From Onchocerca lupi (Eukaryota; Nematoda; Chromadorea; Rhabditida; Onchocercidae), in assembly GCA_028564675.1 (NCBI GenBank), contig JAOVVO010000282.1:1-64000 (forward strand): 64,000 bases of DNA, given 5' to 3'. The notes below the pieces were generated by a model. The model saw nothing but the letters and a program-made list of their open reading frames with translations. It was not told where the DNA came from and ran no database searches. Positions 53,531-64,000 of the stretch are shown here, in pieces. A program made the position numbers and the translations under genes. How positions within the stretch are numbered: the first letter of the stretch is position 1; the number at the start of each line of letters is the position of its first letter.

Positions 53531-56500
53531 AATAATTAAAATACTCAATGAACATAAATTTTCTAAATCTCTTTTACCAATACTATCAAAATATATTCAA
53601 CTATGTGATTCCTAAAACCACTCCATACACTATGCAGTAAGAAAGAAATACAATCCATAAGCCAAGATTGAATCAACCATTTCGGTGGCTGCTCCAATTT
53701 TACTTCGCTTTCCTTTCTATCTGCCCGAATAACGTAAAATATACAAAAATTCACTTCCAACCTGCATCGACGATTTATAAAAGGTAAACTAGTCAAGGAA
53801 GAGATCACAAGCGACGAAAAATAAGAGGCCATCGGCAGTATAGCAACGTACTTCTGGAAATACAACAAATCCCAACAACAAATTCGGTAAATTAATTATA
53901 AAAATTATAAAAACTGTATCAAAATTATAAAAATTATAAAAACTGTATCAGGAAAGCAATTTCCAGAAGCGTGTGATATTTTAAGTTACAGTGCAATACT
54001 TTGTTATCATTCACTTACAAAAAAGACACAATCAAGTCACCTTCGAAAGATTCGGCAAATGTGTAATGTAGAACGGGAAATAAACTTGCGATATGTTAAT
54101 ATACAATCTGCAAAGCACATATAACATTCCAACCTGAAAAATAATACCATACTCAATTTTAGAAACTTGCTAATGACCAACTTGAATATTTGAAATATTT
54201 TCTAATTTGGTTTTTGAATAACAATTAAACTAAACATTAAAACGTTATTCCTTTAAATCGTCTAACCGCTTTTATATCGGAATACAATTCAGAAGTGCAT
54301 TGATAAATTTCGTCACGAATGCTTTGCTAATGCTTTTGAATTGTCTTTAATGGATTAGCGCAGAATGCTAAGTAGCCCAGAAATAAAACTTGACATAATC
54401 TAGTCAAGCAACTGCTGTTGGAAAATTAGTAGTTTTCTAAACCTTAGGCATAACAAAAAGGCGTTTTAAACGATTTCATATTTCACAGTTGCACGAATAG
54501 TATTTAAAAAATTAAATGCAAAATATTTATGGAAGTTGTTCCAAACAAAACTAAATTTTACGGATAAAAAATATCGGTTAAATAGGAAACAAACCGATGA
54601 CAACTTTTCAAAGAAAATTTGATTTTCTGTTGGCGGTCACTTAAAACTTCCCTTATAATGTAATAACCCATATTGCAATTAATTTATTTTTTCCTACAAA
54701 ATTTGAGAACATACGTTCTCTGTTACATTCTCTACAAATATAAAATTTCTTGAAATGCAGCGCTACCTGGTAAAACTGGAAACGACACATCCATTTAAGG
54801 AGTGATAATTTGAATGCATGCAAAATTCCAAACTGATATCGCAACGAAGTAGATACAATAATATGACCATTTCTTGAAGGTTCTTTTATTACAGTATAAA
54901 AAATTATTTCAGTAAAAAGTCCCAAAACGATAACCATTCCAGCTACAATCTGAAAATGCAATGTATAAAGTTCATTCAAGTCTATTAAAATGCCGTTTTT
55001 CAAAATCGTTAGCAAAAAGCTTACATTAAAGTGCCGAAAGTCCCGTGGACCAACTGCAGAGCCGCTATCATCAAGATATAAAAGAACCGAAAGTACTGCA
55101 AAAATAATTAAATTAGCGACAACCGTGAAACCATGCCTATAAAAACAATGCAATAAATAATTGCCATGAAAAAAGTGGAAAAATGGAAATTATATCCAAC
55201 AATCTTCCCATATCTATTACACATATGCCCATCTCAGTTTATAAGAAACAACCTAACAGAGTTCATCGTCGTTCGACGACTCTCATCATACGTCAGCTCC
55301 GGAAGTAAAGCTAAATGTGAGATCTGCAAAACATATCACATGATTTAGCTCTCAACAAAAAAAAAAAAAAAAAACCATTGTAAATACTGGAAAAATTCCA
55401 ATAGAACGGACAATAGTGATGTGTTCTCAGCTTAGTTTGAGATTATGGCACATTCAAAGTTTAAAAAGATTCAAGAAAAGAAAATGATATATAAGTGTGG
55501 AATAAACAAAATAGAAAGTGATTACTTGCACAGCAGCCCATCCAATTTGAAATACAATTACATATGGTGCATACCAGACAAAAAGTCCCCAATCAGTCGT
55601 TAATTGATCACATATGAAGCACTTATTGTAAATAAATGGAAATGAAAAAGTAACTAATACGGTACCTGCAACGACAAATGTAACATAATTATCTTTGATT
55701 CTGCTTTTCCTAAATGATTCATATCATTTCTATTAAAAATAAACGAAACATATATTATTTATGTCACATTATGGGATTAAATGAACTTACAGATTCATTA
55801 AAAAAAAAAAAAAAAAAGAAAAAATAATTACTATAACAACACACCAAGAGCATGCCATGATTTTCTTTGTCCGCAACGTCGAAAACAAAATGGAACCGAT
55901 GTCGAGTCGCTCAGAACTCCAATGAGCGCTGTGCTCAAAGCATCAAAAGTCTATAACAAACTGATTTATATCATTCACGACAAGCCATTTAACAGTGAAT
56001 TCGAACAGATGCAAGTATAAAATTTGCGGTATTAAACAAAATCGAAAAAGCAAAAGACCACATTCCTTAATTTATGTGAGAAAAGCTGAAAAATTTATTT
56101 ATATTTATTTTGCAGACATTACTGAAGCATTATAACACCATATTTTTCTTCTCTCTCTTTCTCTCTCTCTACTTCTACCATTCAGGATTCTAAATTCAGA
56201 ATGCTGTGATGTCATACGAAATCAATAAGAAAATAATATCGCTTTTTTTCGACAGCATAACTGCATACTCATGAGACAATATTTAATTCTTCATGGCACC
56301 AATTTATTCTAAATTCTAAGTCTGGAAAAAAAAATACGAAAGAAACACAATGAAACCTGGCCAATCAACATGATCAAACCCGCTACAGAATTGCGCATAA
56401 TAATCACTTTTTCCAGAAATAATAAAAGATATGTAAACCACATGCTGGCACACAAATCGTTATAAAAATGTCCAATTCCATACCCAAGTACCTTACAGTT

Positions 56501-57123
56501 ATTCAATTCGTTTGATGGGTCAACATTTTCCTAAAACAAAAACTATATAAATGTCACTGTATAAAATCCAAATTCGTGTAAGTCTCTAACAGACTAGAGG
56601 AAAAAAAACAGAAAAGTGACGGTATGATACTTTATTTGAGAATCAACGCTGTTCACAATAGAGTAGCAAGTCATCTAGGAGAGAAACATATTTTGCCTAC
56701 GAGGGCTAAATATATTTTACTTCCAGCGGGAAAGTTTATTAAGAGAATAGAAGCTTTTTCCCCTCATCTTTTTACTCCTTGGTTTCTATTTGAATTCTCT
56801 TGACTTTTTTTATCTATCTGTTCTAACATTTGTCCGAAATTACTAAAATTATATCGAAATAGTTTCTTTCTTTTGAAGAAAATTTTTCTTCTAAAAACGA
56901 GTAACCCACTGATGGTGCATAAGATTCTTACATGAAATCAGTCCTAAATAAATCGGTATGCTCGAAAATTTTCAGAAGAATAATGAAGTTTCCCATTCTG
57001 TATCAGTCAAACCCATCAAAAAGTTTGTTTCATCGAAGTATTGCTAATACTTACGACTTGTTCGCAAACATCACTCGTGATACTTTCTGTTTCCTCACTA
57101 TTCCTTTCTTCGTTACTTTCCAT
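51857..57123 (-). CDS. mfsd-12: MFSD12-like major facilitator transporter
   Basis: Minus-strand exons: 57123-57055, 56530-56357, 55950-55845, 55665-55526, 55323-55253, 55136-55025, 54949-54767, 54133-54041, 53853-53755, 53311-53147, 52450-52350, 52253-52082 (or spliced on to 52025-51970 and 51899-51857). The protein is about 490 residues with some 12 hydrophobic segments. Family blocks: VLGYGIGHFYNDLCASMWFT in the first membrane helix, RKSWHALG, ISHLALLPELTYDESRR, RHGFTVVANL, a late VVLLGAAQAILLITSLS and GSGAFVYGILSSMDKISNG. MFSD12 imports cysteine into lysosomes and melanosomes in mammals; the worm substrate is inferred. The N terminus is acidic, as usual for a cytosolic tail. Every junction keeps phase. 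A TTGCAG acceptor lies 7 bases before the start ATG. Two C-terminal ends are possible: a direct TGA at 52082, or splicing at a weak GTTTCG donor to two further exons. Confidence 0.88.
53496..53526. repeat. (TA)n microsatellite
   Basis: A pure TA dinucleotide run inside an intron of the MFSD12-like gene. Confidence 0.95.
53894..53950. repeat. Tandem duplication, 29-bp period
   Basis: A 28-base unit (53894-53921, ending ctgtatca) recurs at 53923-53950. It lies in the intron between the exons at 54041-54133 and 53755-53853. It is intronic and probably neutral. Confidence 0.85.
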
Positions 57124-57127
57124 CTCA

Positions 57128-57136
57128 CACCTGCAA
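57128..57136 (-). promoter_or_regulatory. Candidate SL trans-splice acceptor of the MFSD12-like gene
   Basis: On the minus strand GTTGCAG ends at 57131, and the ATG at 57123 follows after seven bases. A very short leader after an acceptor is typical of nematode spliced-leader sites. Confidence 0.4.
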
Positions 57137-57139
57137 CTT

Positions 57140-58040
57140 CGAATCATATGAAAGGATGAATGATTAGTGGACGCGCATCTGCACACCACTAGTATCAACA
57201 CAAATCTCACGCATTTCACGTTCGCACGTCATTAGCAAAACGAACCTAAACCAGCCAACCAGCCTTTTGAGCGCCTTGACAATGGCGTTGCGCTGCAGCA
57301 GTCAATTGTTGGAGGGCTCATTGTACGGTTTGTTGCGTTCCTTATGGTTTCTGTCATTGTCTACGTGGTTATCTGCAGATGTTCACGAGACTGATCGCGT
57401 ATAACCAGTCATTAGTGACAAGCAGTGATTAGTAATATTCTCGTTGATGCAGTATGCATGCTTAATTTGTTTCCGGATGCAGAGAAGTCACTTCCTCAAA
57501 TCGAGAAGCGTTCAACTTGTCGTGCACTGTTTCTCAGTGTTGCATGCGCCACAGCAATGAAATCACTTACCAAATACCAAATCTTCACTTTCCTTCTTGT
57601 TGACAGTGAGTGATCTTTGGGACATATAAATCGAGTACATCCATATTGGAAAGGGGATGATCTTCGAGATCCACTTCGTTCCTGTTTGTTTGTTTGTAAT
57701 TTATTTCATTTTTGATAGAAAACTTCCGACCAAACGTGAAGAAAAAAGGATTGTGTTCTTCAGAGAAGTAAACATTTCCCTATTCTTTACAAGACATTGT
57801 TGTACTGAAAAAGAAAAATCTCATCATCGCTGCAGAGTAGAGTAACAATCAAAATAGTCCAAAATTTTACGCGGTATCCCCTGTAAACCAGCAAAATGTA
57901 TAGGAAAAAAAGTCATAGTAGTACCAATGAAAAAACACAAAAACAGCTATTATCATAACATTATCAAAAGAAATTCAGATCTTAATTTGGTATGTATAAT
58001 TAATGCCAGAATCTACCCTCTTTGACTTTTTTTAGCATTA
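57140..58040. other. Intergenic region upstream of the MFSD12-like gene
   Basis: The first part (57240-57420) is less AT-rich and probably holds the minus-strand promoter. A 40-codon plus-strand frame from an ATG near 57283 looks like a signal peptide but has no continuation. From about 57840 the sequence becomes A-rich and may be the left part of the bacterial-like insert. Confidence 0.35.
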
Positions 58041-58043
58041 ATT

Positions 58044-58458
58044 TGTGATTTTGTAAAAGCCATATCAATGTTCTCATTACTGATGAGAAAAGGAAATCAT
58101 GTTTATGCATCGGTTTATTGAGGTATATATTTCAAGCTTATTTAGCAAAAACTATGAATTTTTCTTTTTTTATTGATGATAAAGCAGTTTTAAAGATTTA
58201 CAAACAAAAACTGCAACACAATCTGATTTGGATAATACACGTTTCTGGTATCTAAAAATTAAACCAGATTCCTATCACGTTGAACCTCTGATGGGGTGGG
58301 TCAATTCAAAAAATCCAAAAAACCAAGTCATACTGAAGTCTAATAACTTTGAACAAGCAATATCCTATGCAAAAAAACGCAACGTAAAATACGTAATTGG
58401 AAGGTCAAAAAATATTAGGTTACCAAAATCTTACTCAAGAAATTTTACATCAAAGTAA
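58044..58458 (+). pseudogene. Bacterial-type NADH dehydrogenase 18-kDa subunit (NDUFS4 family) relic, probably a Wolbachia nuclear insert
   Basis: From 58204 to 58455 the frame reads KTATQSDLDNTRFWYLK, HVEPLMGWVNSKNPKNQV, AISYAKK and LPKSYSRNFTSK, then TAA. This is the full ETC complex I accessory-subunit domain (NDUFS4/AQDQ family): the KTATQS, EPLMGW and PKSYxxNF blocks are all present. The part just before it lies in another frame (AVLKIY, 58184-58201), so one base appears to be lost between IY and KTATQS. Upstream, the AVLKIY frame stays open back to about 58044 with an ATG at 58154. There is no intron, the AT content is high, and the best match in style is alphaproteobacterial rather than nematode mitochondrial NDUFS4. 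I infer an old Wolbachia fragment in the nuclear genome, now broken. A mis-assembled endosymbiont read or a genuine nuclear nduf gene with an unseen exon is less likely. Confidence 0.6.
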
Positions 58459-58502
58459 GTTTTATTGTAGTTTAAACCTTACGGATGCTTTTATATACAT
58501 AG

Positions 58503-58772
58503 ATGATATCAACCCAGTGTCAGTTACTTGGATGGCAAGAAGAACTTAATGCGAGTAATATCTGCTGTTCGAATTGTAGAGTATTGGTGATGTCATTGGT
58601 TACGTTAGGTTTTTTGCTTGTTGCTACATTCATTAAACTGCTTAATGATATTTTTACCGAAATTTCCAGAGCTGCATATATTTGTTTAAAATTAAGTAGG
58701 AAATTTGTGACTAATCCAATGATTTATATCTCTGACTCAATCAAATTATTGGACAACAAACAGAGTGCTTGA
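58503..58772 (+). CDS. Unidentified 89-residue ORF beside the bacterial relic
   Basis: An intact ATG-to-TGA frame with a Cys-rich start (SNICCSNC), one clear membrane segment (VLVMSLVTLGFLLVATFIKL) and a basic, Ser-rich tail. It starts 44 bases after the NDUFS4-like stop on the same strand, as a following gene in a bacterial operon would. No intron and no recognised domain. It may be the next gene, or part of it, from the same insert; whether it is expressed is unknown. Confidence 0.35.
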   Translation: MISTQCQLLGWQEELNASNICCSNCRVLVMSLVTLGFLLVATFIKLLNDIFTEISRAAYICLKLSRKFVTNPMIYISDSIKLLDNKQSA

Positions 58773-59131
58773 AGTTTAAAATGTATATTTAAAAATTAGT
58801 CCAAGTGAGTTTCCCACTGGAGTATTTAAAAAAGTAACCATTTTGTCAATGATCATTCCATCTTCCAGAACGTCTTCATATGAGCTGTGTAAGAAGTTCT
58901 TTAGTCGTTCAATAAAACTATTATCAATCAAATGCCAAGTAAATTATTTGCCGTAATGACAGCGGAATGTTTTGCCTTTAAATCATTATTCCGAGTTATA
59001 TGTAGATAATTGGAGCTTTTTCTGATGTAATGTGATAAGGCGCCGATAAATATTTGTATGATACATGATTTTATCATTTCCGGTGAGAAGCTTAAAAATT
59101 TTCTATGTTTAATATATTTCTGAAAGTTGGT
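58773..59131. other. 3' flank of the C3G-like gene
   Basis: About 360 bases with no open frame of note. The right boundary of the bacterial-like insert should lie here or just left of it. I see no target duplication. Confidence 0.35.
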
Positions 59132-62100
59132 TCATCTATTTTTTCGCATTCGCGGTTTGATTGATTCTGAAAGATCCCAGATCTCATCTTCACTTAGATA
59201 ATTGTTGAATCCATTAAAGAACTGAATAATCTTTTCATCCTTCTCTATCGAGTAATTCCTGCAAATATGTTTATCGTTTACCCAAACTATTATATTTTTG
59301 ATAAACAAAACTTCATCTTTGCGAAGCCGAAAGAATGATAACAATCAATTATATGCAGCCAATGATAGCCCTTTATATTCTGTGAGTATGAAGGAGATAG
59401 AAATAAGTAATACTGGTCCTATGAAATCATAGCTTACCAGCTTTTGAAACATCGAATGCTGTCCAGAATTGCAAACTGTTGCCATCTTTTGCCATAGTTT
59501 AAGAAATTCTTTCTACCGTTGCTTTGTTCTGGTGGAAGATAATCACTGTTCCCGATATGTACAAATGTTAGATCTTGCAGAACAAGACCACTGGAAAATT
59601 ATCTTTTGAGGTATAACAGCTGTAACAATGCAAAATGGAAAATGGCCAACTTTCCCGTTTAATTTAATCTTTGAGAATTACTACTATAATTACTTTAGAT
59701 TCGAACAGAAGTATATTTATTTCCAGGAACAAATAACATATTATATGTTAAAAAGAAAAGTTTTGAAAATGGAAACTTACATGTAAGGCAAACATGGAGG
59801 ACGGCTTTCGCCTAGCAATGTGCGATAATTTTTGAAAGAATGTGAGCTGTCCATAACAACTGAGTGTTCTTTCAAGAGATCGGTGATATGTTTGGACCAA
59901 TCTAATCTCCGGACGGGACCCGAATCTAGCGCTGATAAGATCGCCAAATATGAGTTATAATTGCCCACAATTTGCAAATGCTGCAATTAGGAAAAGAAAA
60001 ACCTAATATTTTGAAATTCGAAGGTAAGCAATGCTATCTCTTCGCAAAGATCAAGCTACTTACTGTATAGATTATTCAATTTATTGATTCCACTTTTAAT
60101 TTAAATTCCAGGGTCCAGAAGTGAATAATTTACATTGCCAGTGTGATATGAAATCTTGAGATTTCTAGCTTTTCTTGCTACTTAAGTGAAGATACACCAA
60201 GACATTCCTATAAGATTATGTGTTGAGCATAGTCATAACAAGTCCTATTCCATGATATACTTACCTCTATTTCTATGCTTTCTACCGAATTTCTAGAAGC
60301 CATCGAATGATCTTTTTTGCCTTGTGGATAGCTCAAGAAATTGCATAACTAAGTTCGATATCTTCGTGACTTCGACATCTCTTACTCATATTTGGTGGGC
60401 AGTTCTGACGAAATGTCGAAGTAGCACGTCGAGTACGGCTCTGTCCATCACCATTACTCTCAAAATTTTTTTTTCCTCAGCGGACTTTTTCAAATCTTTT
60501 TTATTATTCATTTTATATCAATATGATTTACTTCCTTTAGCAACCTCAGCGGCATGGTTTCTCCGATGAAGTATTGAGGAAATAAAGCGGTGAGGATTTC
60601 GCACTTCATGCCTTCTGGCTTAGACATGTTCCATATTAATTTCTTCTTCGTAAGGCGGTAGACATTTTGTTGTTCAGTGATCGATAAAGGAAAAACGTTC
60701 CATCGGGAGCTTGTAACCAATATGAAAGAACGTCAATACACAATTTGAATAAATTTCTATAGATTTTCTTTTCCAAATCATCCGTAAACATGTTTTCAAG
60801 GCTAATATCGCTAGAATGGTTTAGCAGAAATAGCATCAGTTTTCCCTCCTGTACTTCATGCTTTCTCTTTCGGCCACGTTCAGTAGTCAGTGACGTCCTG
60901 TAATTTTATTGTCAAGCTTCCCCTTCAACTTTCTTCTGATCAATTTACGGAGCACAGAATATTGCAGATCCGAGTTGTGATCTCTTTCTATAGTGCTTCT
61001 CCTCTCAAAATATTCAACGCTTCCCCGATCATCGAATGCAGTCTTCTTGATTCCTGTTAGCTTTTTCACATGCTCAAAGAAGTTTTCACGGTGGGTTGTC
61101 ATCGTTAGTCACTATGTAGTGAGAAACTTCAACCTAGTGTTACTCATCAGTGGACTTTGTATTTTTTGTCATTATATACAACGCTCGCCTTCTTTGTTGA
61201 TGAAAATACGGCGGAAGAGATGCTCCTTGGCATGCATCACTTGTTTAATAATTTAATCGATTACCTACGTTTGCATTCGGTACAATGCAAATTTATTTTT
61301 GTTTCATTTTTTATTTCTTACTGAAATACAGTTTGTTGACCCTCATCACTGATGTCATTTGATCATCTCTATCGTTTGTTCTCGAATTCTAATCTTTCTA
61401 AAATACCATTCTTTCGGACTTTTCATCATTCTAAGTTTCGTAGTAAAGCTCAAAGTAATGTGTTAACCTAAACGACTCTAGAAGTTTTGGAATTATCTAA
61501 CCAGAGAAGAAGAAGCGAGAACATTCATTAGCAGCGAACATAATTGAGTGGAACCGATTTTCTAAGATTACTTGATGGCTACAATAAATTTGTTCCTACA
61601 AAATTTTTTCATCTTTTATCAGCTCTCAAAAAAAGGGTTATCATTATTCACCAGATTAATTAATTTCCATCTTTCAACGCGCTTCGCACAGTCAAGGATG
61701 TCGCTAGATGTGCGACTGTGGAGAAGATGGCTGATAGGATTCCTCCCTCGACTTGCAATTATAGGTGCGTACTGGAAGTCGAATCTGGCCTTAATGCTGA
61801 CATGTTAGGACCTGAGATTTGGTAGGAATCTCTCACGATGGAATTACACTTCCCGTTAGGAAACAATCAGGTTATCAGGATACTGAAACCCATTTTTAGT
61901 GACTGCTTTAGCTTTCTATCACAGCTTTCCATCCATGTTATTTCTAGAATGTCTTTAAATAAGATAATGTATAGCCAGATGTTGCTTAAGTTATTTTACA
62001 AACCAAAGCGATGCATTAGTAACGGTAAATTCCTTTCACGATCTTCTTAAAGCAAATCTGTAACATATGTAGGTTAGAAGTTATGAATTACAAGGAAAGA

Positions 62101-63709
62101 CACCTTCATTATCTTGATAAATTTCGACATCATTTTTTCACGTGTTTTTTGATCACTTGGTGTCAAGACTAGAGTTCGGACCCAGTACGAGACCTGAAAC
62201 AAATCCCTTGTAAAAATGAATGAAATTTATGAAATTATGGTACTCTTTATTTTTTATTAGAAAAATTTCTGGAGCTTTCAGAACACGAGTAACTGATCGA
62301 CTGAAATCTCAAAGTTCACACTATCATTTCCCACAAATAATACTCAAAAAGGATAATGAATGTGATAGCGTTAATAAAAATTTTCTTAACTTGTTAAAAT
62401 GTTCGGTAAAACGACACAAGTTTGGACTTTTTTTCTCGTTTTGTTCTTGTACCCACCAAAGCATTTCAGCTGGCTGAAAGTACCATTTGCTGGTGACATG
62501 AAGTTCTTCACTGCACAAAAAATCTTGTTAAAATTTCTGGAACTATAAGTGTAAGTATGTAGAATTTCAGTTTTAAGCAGAATAAATACATCCTCATGTT
62601 TCTATTCTTCAAGATCATAATTGAAGTTGAAAATTTTACCTCAATCATATGGAACAATTCTGCATCCAAATAAGTTATTTGTTTGGCGATCACTGCGGAG
62701 CGTACATCAAAAATTGTTATATGCCTAAAAGTAGAAGACGTTACACATGAATTGTGCAAAAGATAAAAGGAGTAAATGCATACCTTGAGCTCAAGCTTCT
62801 CATATTAATTTGCTCTTTTGATGCCGCTTTGAATTTTTGTGTTGATTTTAGATCCATTCGTGACATTAGTCTTTTCCTGGAAGTATATCTCGAAATAAAG
62901 AAATCACAATAATGTTTCATCATTACCTGGAATTTCTCTGTTATCCACTGTATGATTATAAAAATTGTACAGAATAAACCTTAAAATCCTTGCGAATGTG
63001 TAATTTCCCTGTTTAACAAGGCGACTTATGAATTTTGTAATTAGACGAATAAGTTCCCGCGTTTGTTCCACGGCGCACAACTCATCAACCACTCGTACCA
63101 ACATTGAAAAAGCTTGACGAGCCACTTTCACCGACTGCTGTTCTTTTACGGTACACATGTACAAATATCTGAATAAGTTGTAGCTTCTAAAAAATGTGAA
63201 ATATATGAAATCTTGAGATACATCAGCGACTACTTTTTGATAATGTGTAGTAAATCATGACAGAGAGAGGTTTTTTACTGAAAACATTATTCCCAACAAG
63301 TTTAATTAGATGTACAACTATTATTTCGACTGTCAAATCGAAGAGATGAACTGTTCTAACTCATACCTTCTAATCAGTTTCTGGATGAGTTCATCCGACT
63401 CGACAAAGCTGCGATAGGTTGTGAGAAAAGCCTCTTGATAAAGTAATGATCCTGATGGCTGAGTTGCAAAAGCAATCAGCGCATCTTTAGGTCCACCACG
63501 AACCTAAAAATGAATTGCAACATGGAAATAAAAAGAGGCTTTTGTACAATAGTTATACTGCGGCATGAACAAAGCTAGCTTACTTCTTTTGGTTTGGAAA
63601 CCGCATCATGTGCTCGTAGCACCAGCCAGTCAGTCACATCAACACATTCCAAAATTTCTGGACTCTCCGAAGGTGCCAGTGGAATTGTTTCTCTCGCGCC
63701 GACCTCATT
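59132..63709 (-). CDS. RAPGEF1: C3G / RAPGEF1-type Rap guanine nucleotide exchange factor, C-terminal part
   Basis: Ten minus-strand exons: 63709-63584, 63503-63367, 63186-62971, 62876-62784, 62724-62640, 62473-62391, 62193-62104, 59980-59781, 59590-59438, 59258-59132. The first four hold the RasGEF N-terminal domain (VRGGPKDALI, LYQEAFLTTYRSFVESDELI, FSMLVRVVDELC). The rest is the CDC25 catalytic domain: LDAELFHMIE, VQEQNEKKSPNLCRFTEHF, YNSYLAILSALDSGPVRRLD, QDLTFVHIGNSDY, ILDSIRCF, and an end at IKPRMRKNR. This order and wording match C3G, which activates Rap1 downstream of Crk at adhesions. The N-terminal Crk-binding part lies beyond the right edge, so the record is partial. Two junctions are uncertain. 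The third exon must end at a GTACAA donor to keep frame, although a better GTAATG lies further on. The exon ending 62391 is out of phase with the one starting 62193. Confidence 0.9.
60260..61260 (-). pseudogene. Cluster of broken ORFs nested in a C3G intron
   Basis: Inside the 2.1-kb intron 59981-62103, on the same strand as C3G, several protein-like frames follow one another with shifts and stops between them: HAKEHLFRRIFINKEGERC (about 61220-61160), MTTHRENFFEHVKKLTGIKK (61102-60887), DLEKKIYRNLFKLCIDVLSY (60836-60636), MKCEILTALFPQYFIGETMP (60720-60508), VMDRAVLDVLLRHFVRTAHQ (about 60450-60380) and MASRNSVESIEI before a GTAAGT (60301-60264). The region is less AT-rich than the intron around it. 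It looks like one decayed coding sequence, perhaps a retrocopy. I do not recognise the parent family. Confidence 0.35.
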
Positions 63710-64000
63710 CTGTAGCAAATACTTGCTAACAATCCGCGAATTATGTTTTTGATGTCGAACTTTTCAAATACTTAAATTTCCGAAAACAAAAATTGAAAAT
63801 TATCTCTCAAAACCTCGCTCAGTATTCTATTACGATGTTAATTAGCAACAAGTAGGCAGTCTTGAAATGAGTACTAGAATAATACCGCGTGTAATCCGAA
63901 TTTCCGATTGTTAAAATATTAATTAAAAGGAGTGACTAAGCAGCCAATATTAAAGCCTTTTTCGTAGGGCCGATATACGCCAATGATTATCAGAAGAAAT
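63710..64000 (-). other. Intron of the C3G-like gene at the window edge
   Basis: Sequence upstream of the TACAG acceptor at 63710. No further exon is evident before the window ends. The N-terminal exons of C3G must lie to the right. Confidence 0.5.

Noticed and set aside
52995..57123. Reduced folate carrier (SLC19) as the identity of the minus-strand transporter
   Set aside because: First impression only. The blocks GYGIGHFYNDLCASMWFTYL, FTVVANL and SGAFVYG match MFSD12 instead.

Overview
The window reads as nuclear DNA of a parasitic nematode, most likely a filarial (onchocercid) worm. The DNA is AT-rich. Genes are cut into many small exons with GT donors and TTTCAG-type acceptors. The proteins are animal proteins closest in kind to worm orthologues. 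A short, intron-less, alphaproteobacterial-looking respiratory gene relic lies between two nuclear genes, as expected for old Wolbachia DNA moved into a filarial nucleus. All gene models were spliced by hand; reading phase agrees across nearly every junction, and exceptions are stated.

Left part (1-16.2 kb). On the minus strand: an ICAP-1-like PTB protein (869-1757) and, upstream of it in the same direction, the WAVE-complex subunit GEX-3/NCKAP1 (2615-11586, 22 exons). Then on the plus strand: a small unrecognised three-exon gene (13061-13595), a 378-bp LTR-like insertion (14023-14400), and the SLX1 GIY-YIG nuclease subunit (14798-16210).

Middle (16.2-48.2 kb). About 7.6 kb is mostly non-coding. 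It is followed by a complete multi-domain animal fatty acid synthase on the plus strand (fasn-1, 23983-48232, 42 exons, about 2691 residues), with all catalytic residues visible and an Asn/Ser-rich N-terminal exon set off by a 4.3-kb intron.

Right part (48.2-64 kb). An intergenic stretch holds a degenerate ATT/ATG repeat and a near-perfect 60-nt hairpin. Next come an MFSD12-like lysosomal transporter on the minus strand (51857-57123), a decayed bacterial NDUFS4-like gene plus a neighbouring ORF (58044-58772), and the C-terminal two domains (RasGEF-N and CDC25) of a C3G/RAPGEF1-type Rap exchange factor on the minus strand (59132-63709, running off the window). A 2.1-kb intron of that gene contains a cluster of broken ORFs.

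No bacterial operon, CRISPR array or new defence-like system was found. The items most worth following up are the bacterial relic, the hairpin, the broken ORF cluster inside C3G, the FASN N-terminal extension and the small unknown gene at 13 kb. ICAP-1, GEX-3 and C3G all act in integrin, Rap or Rac adhesion and actin signalling, but nothing in the sequence shows that their proximity is functional.
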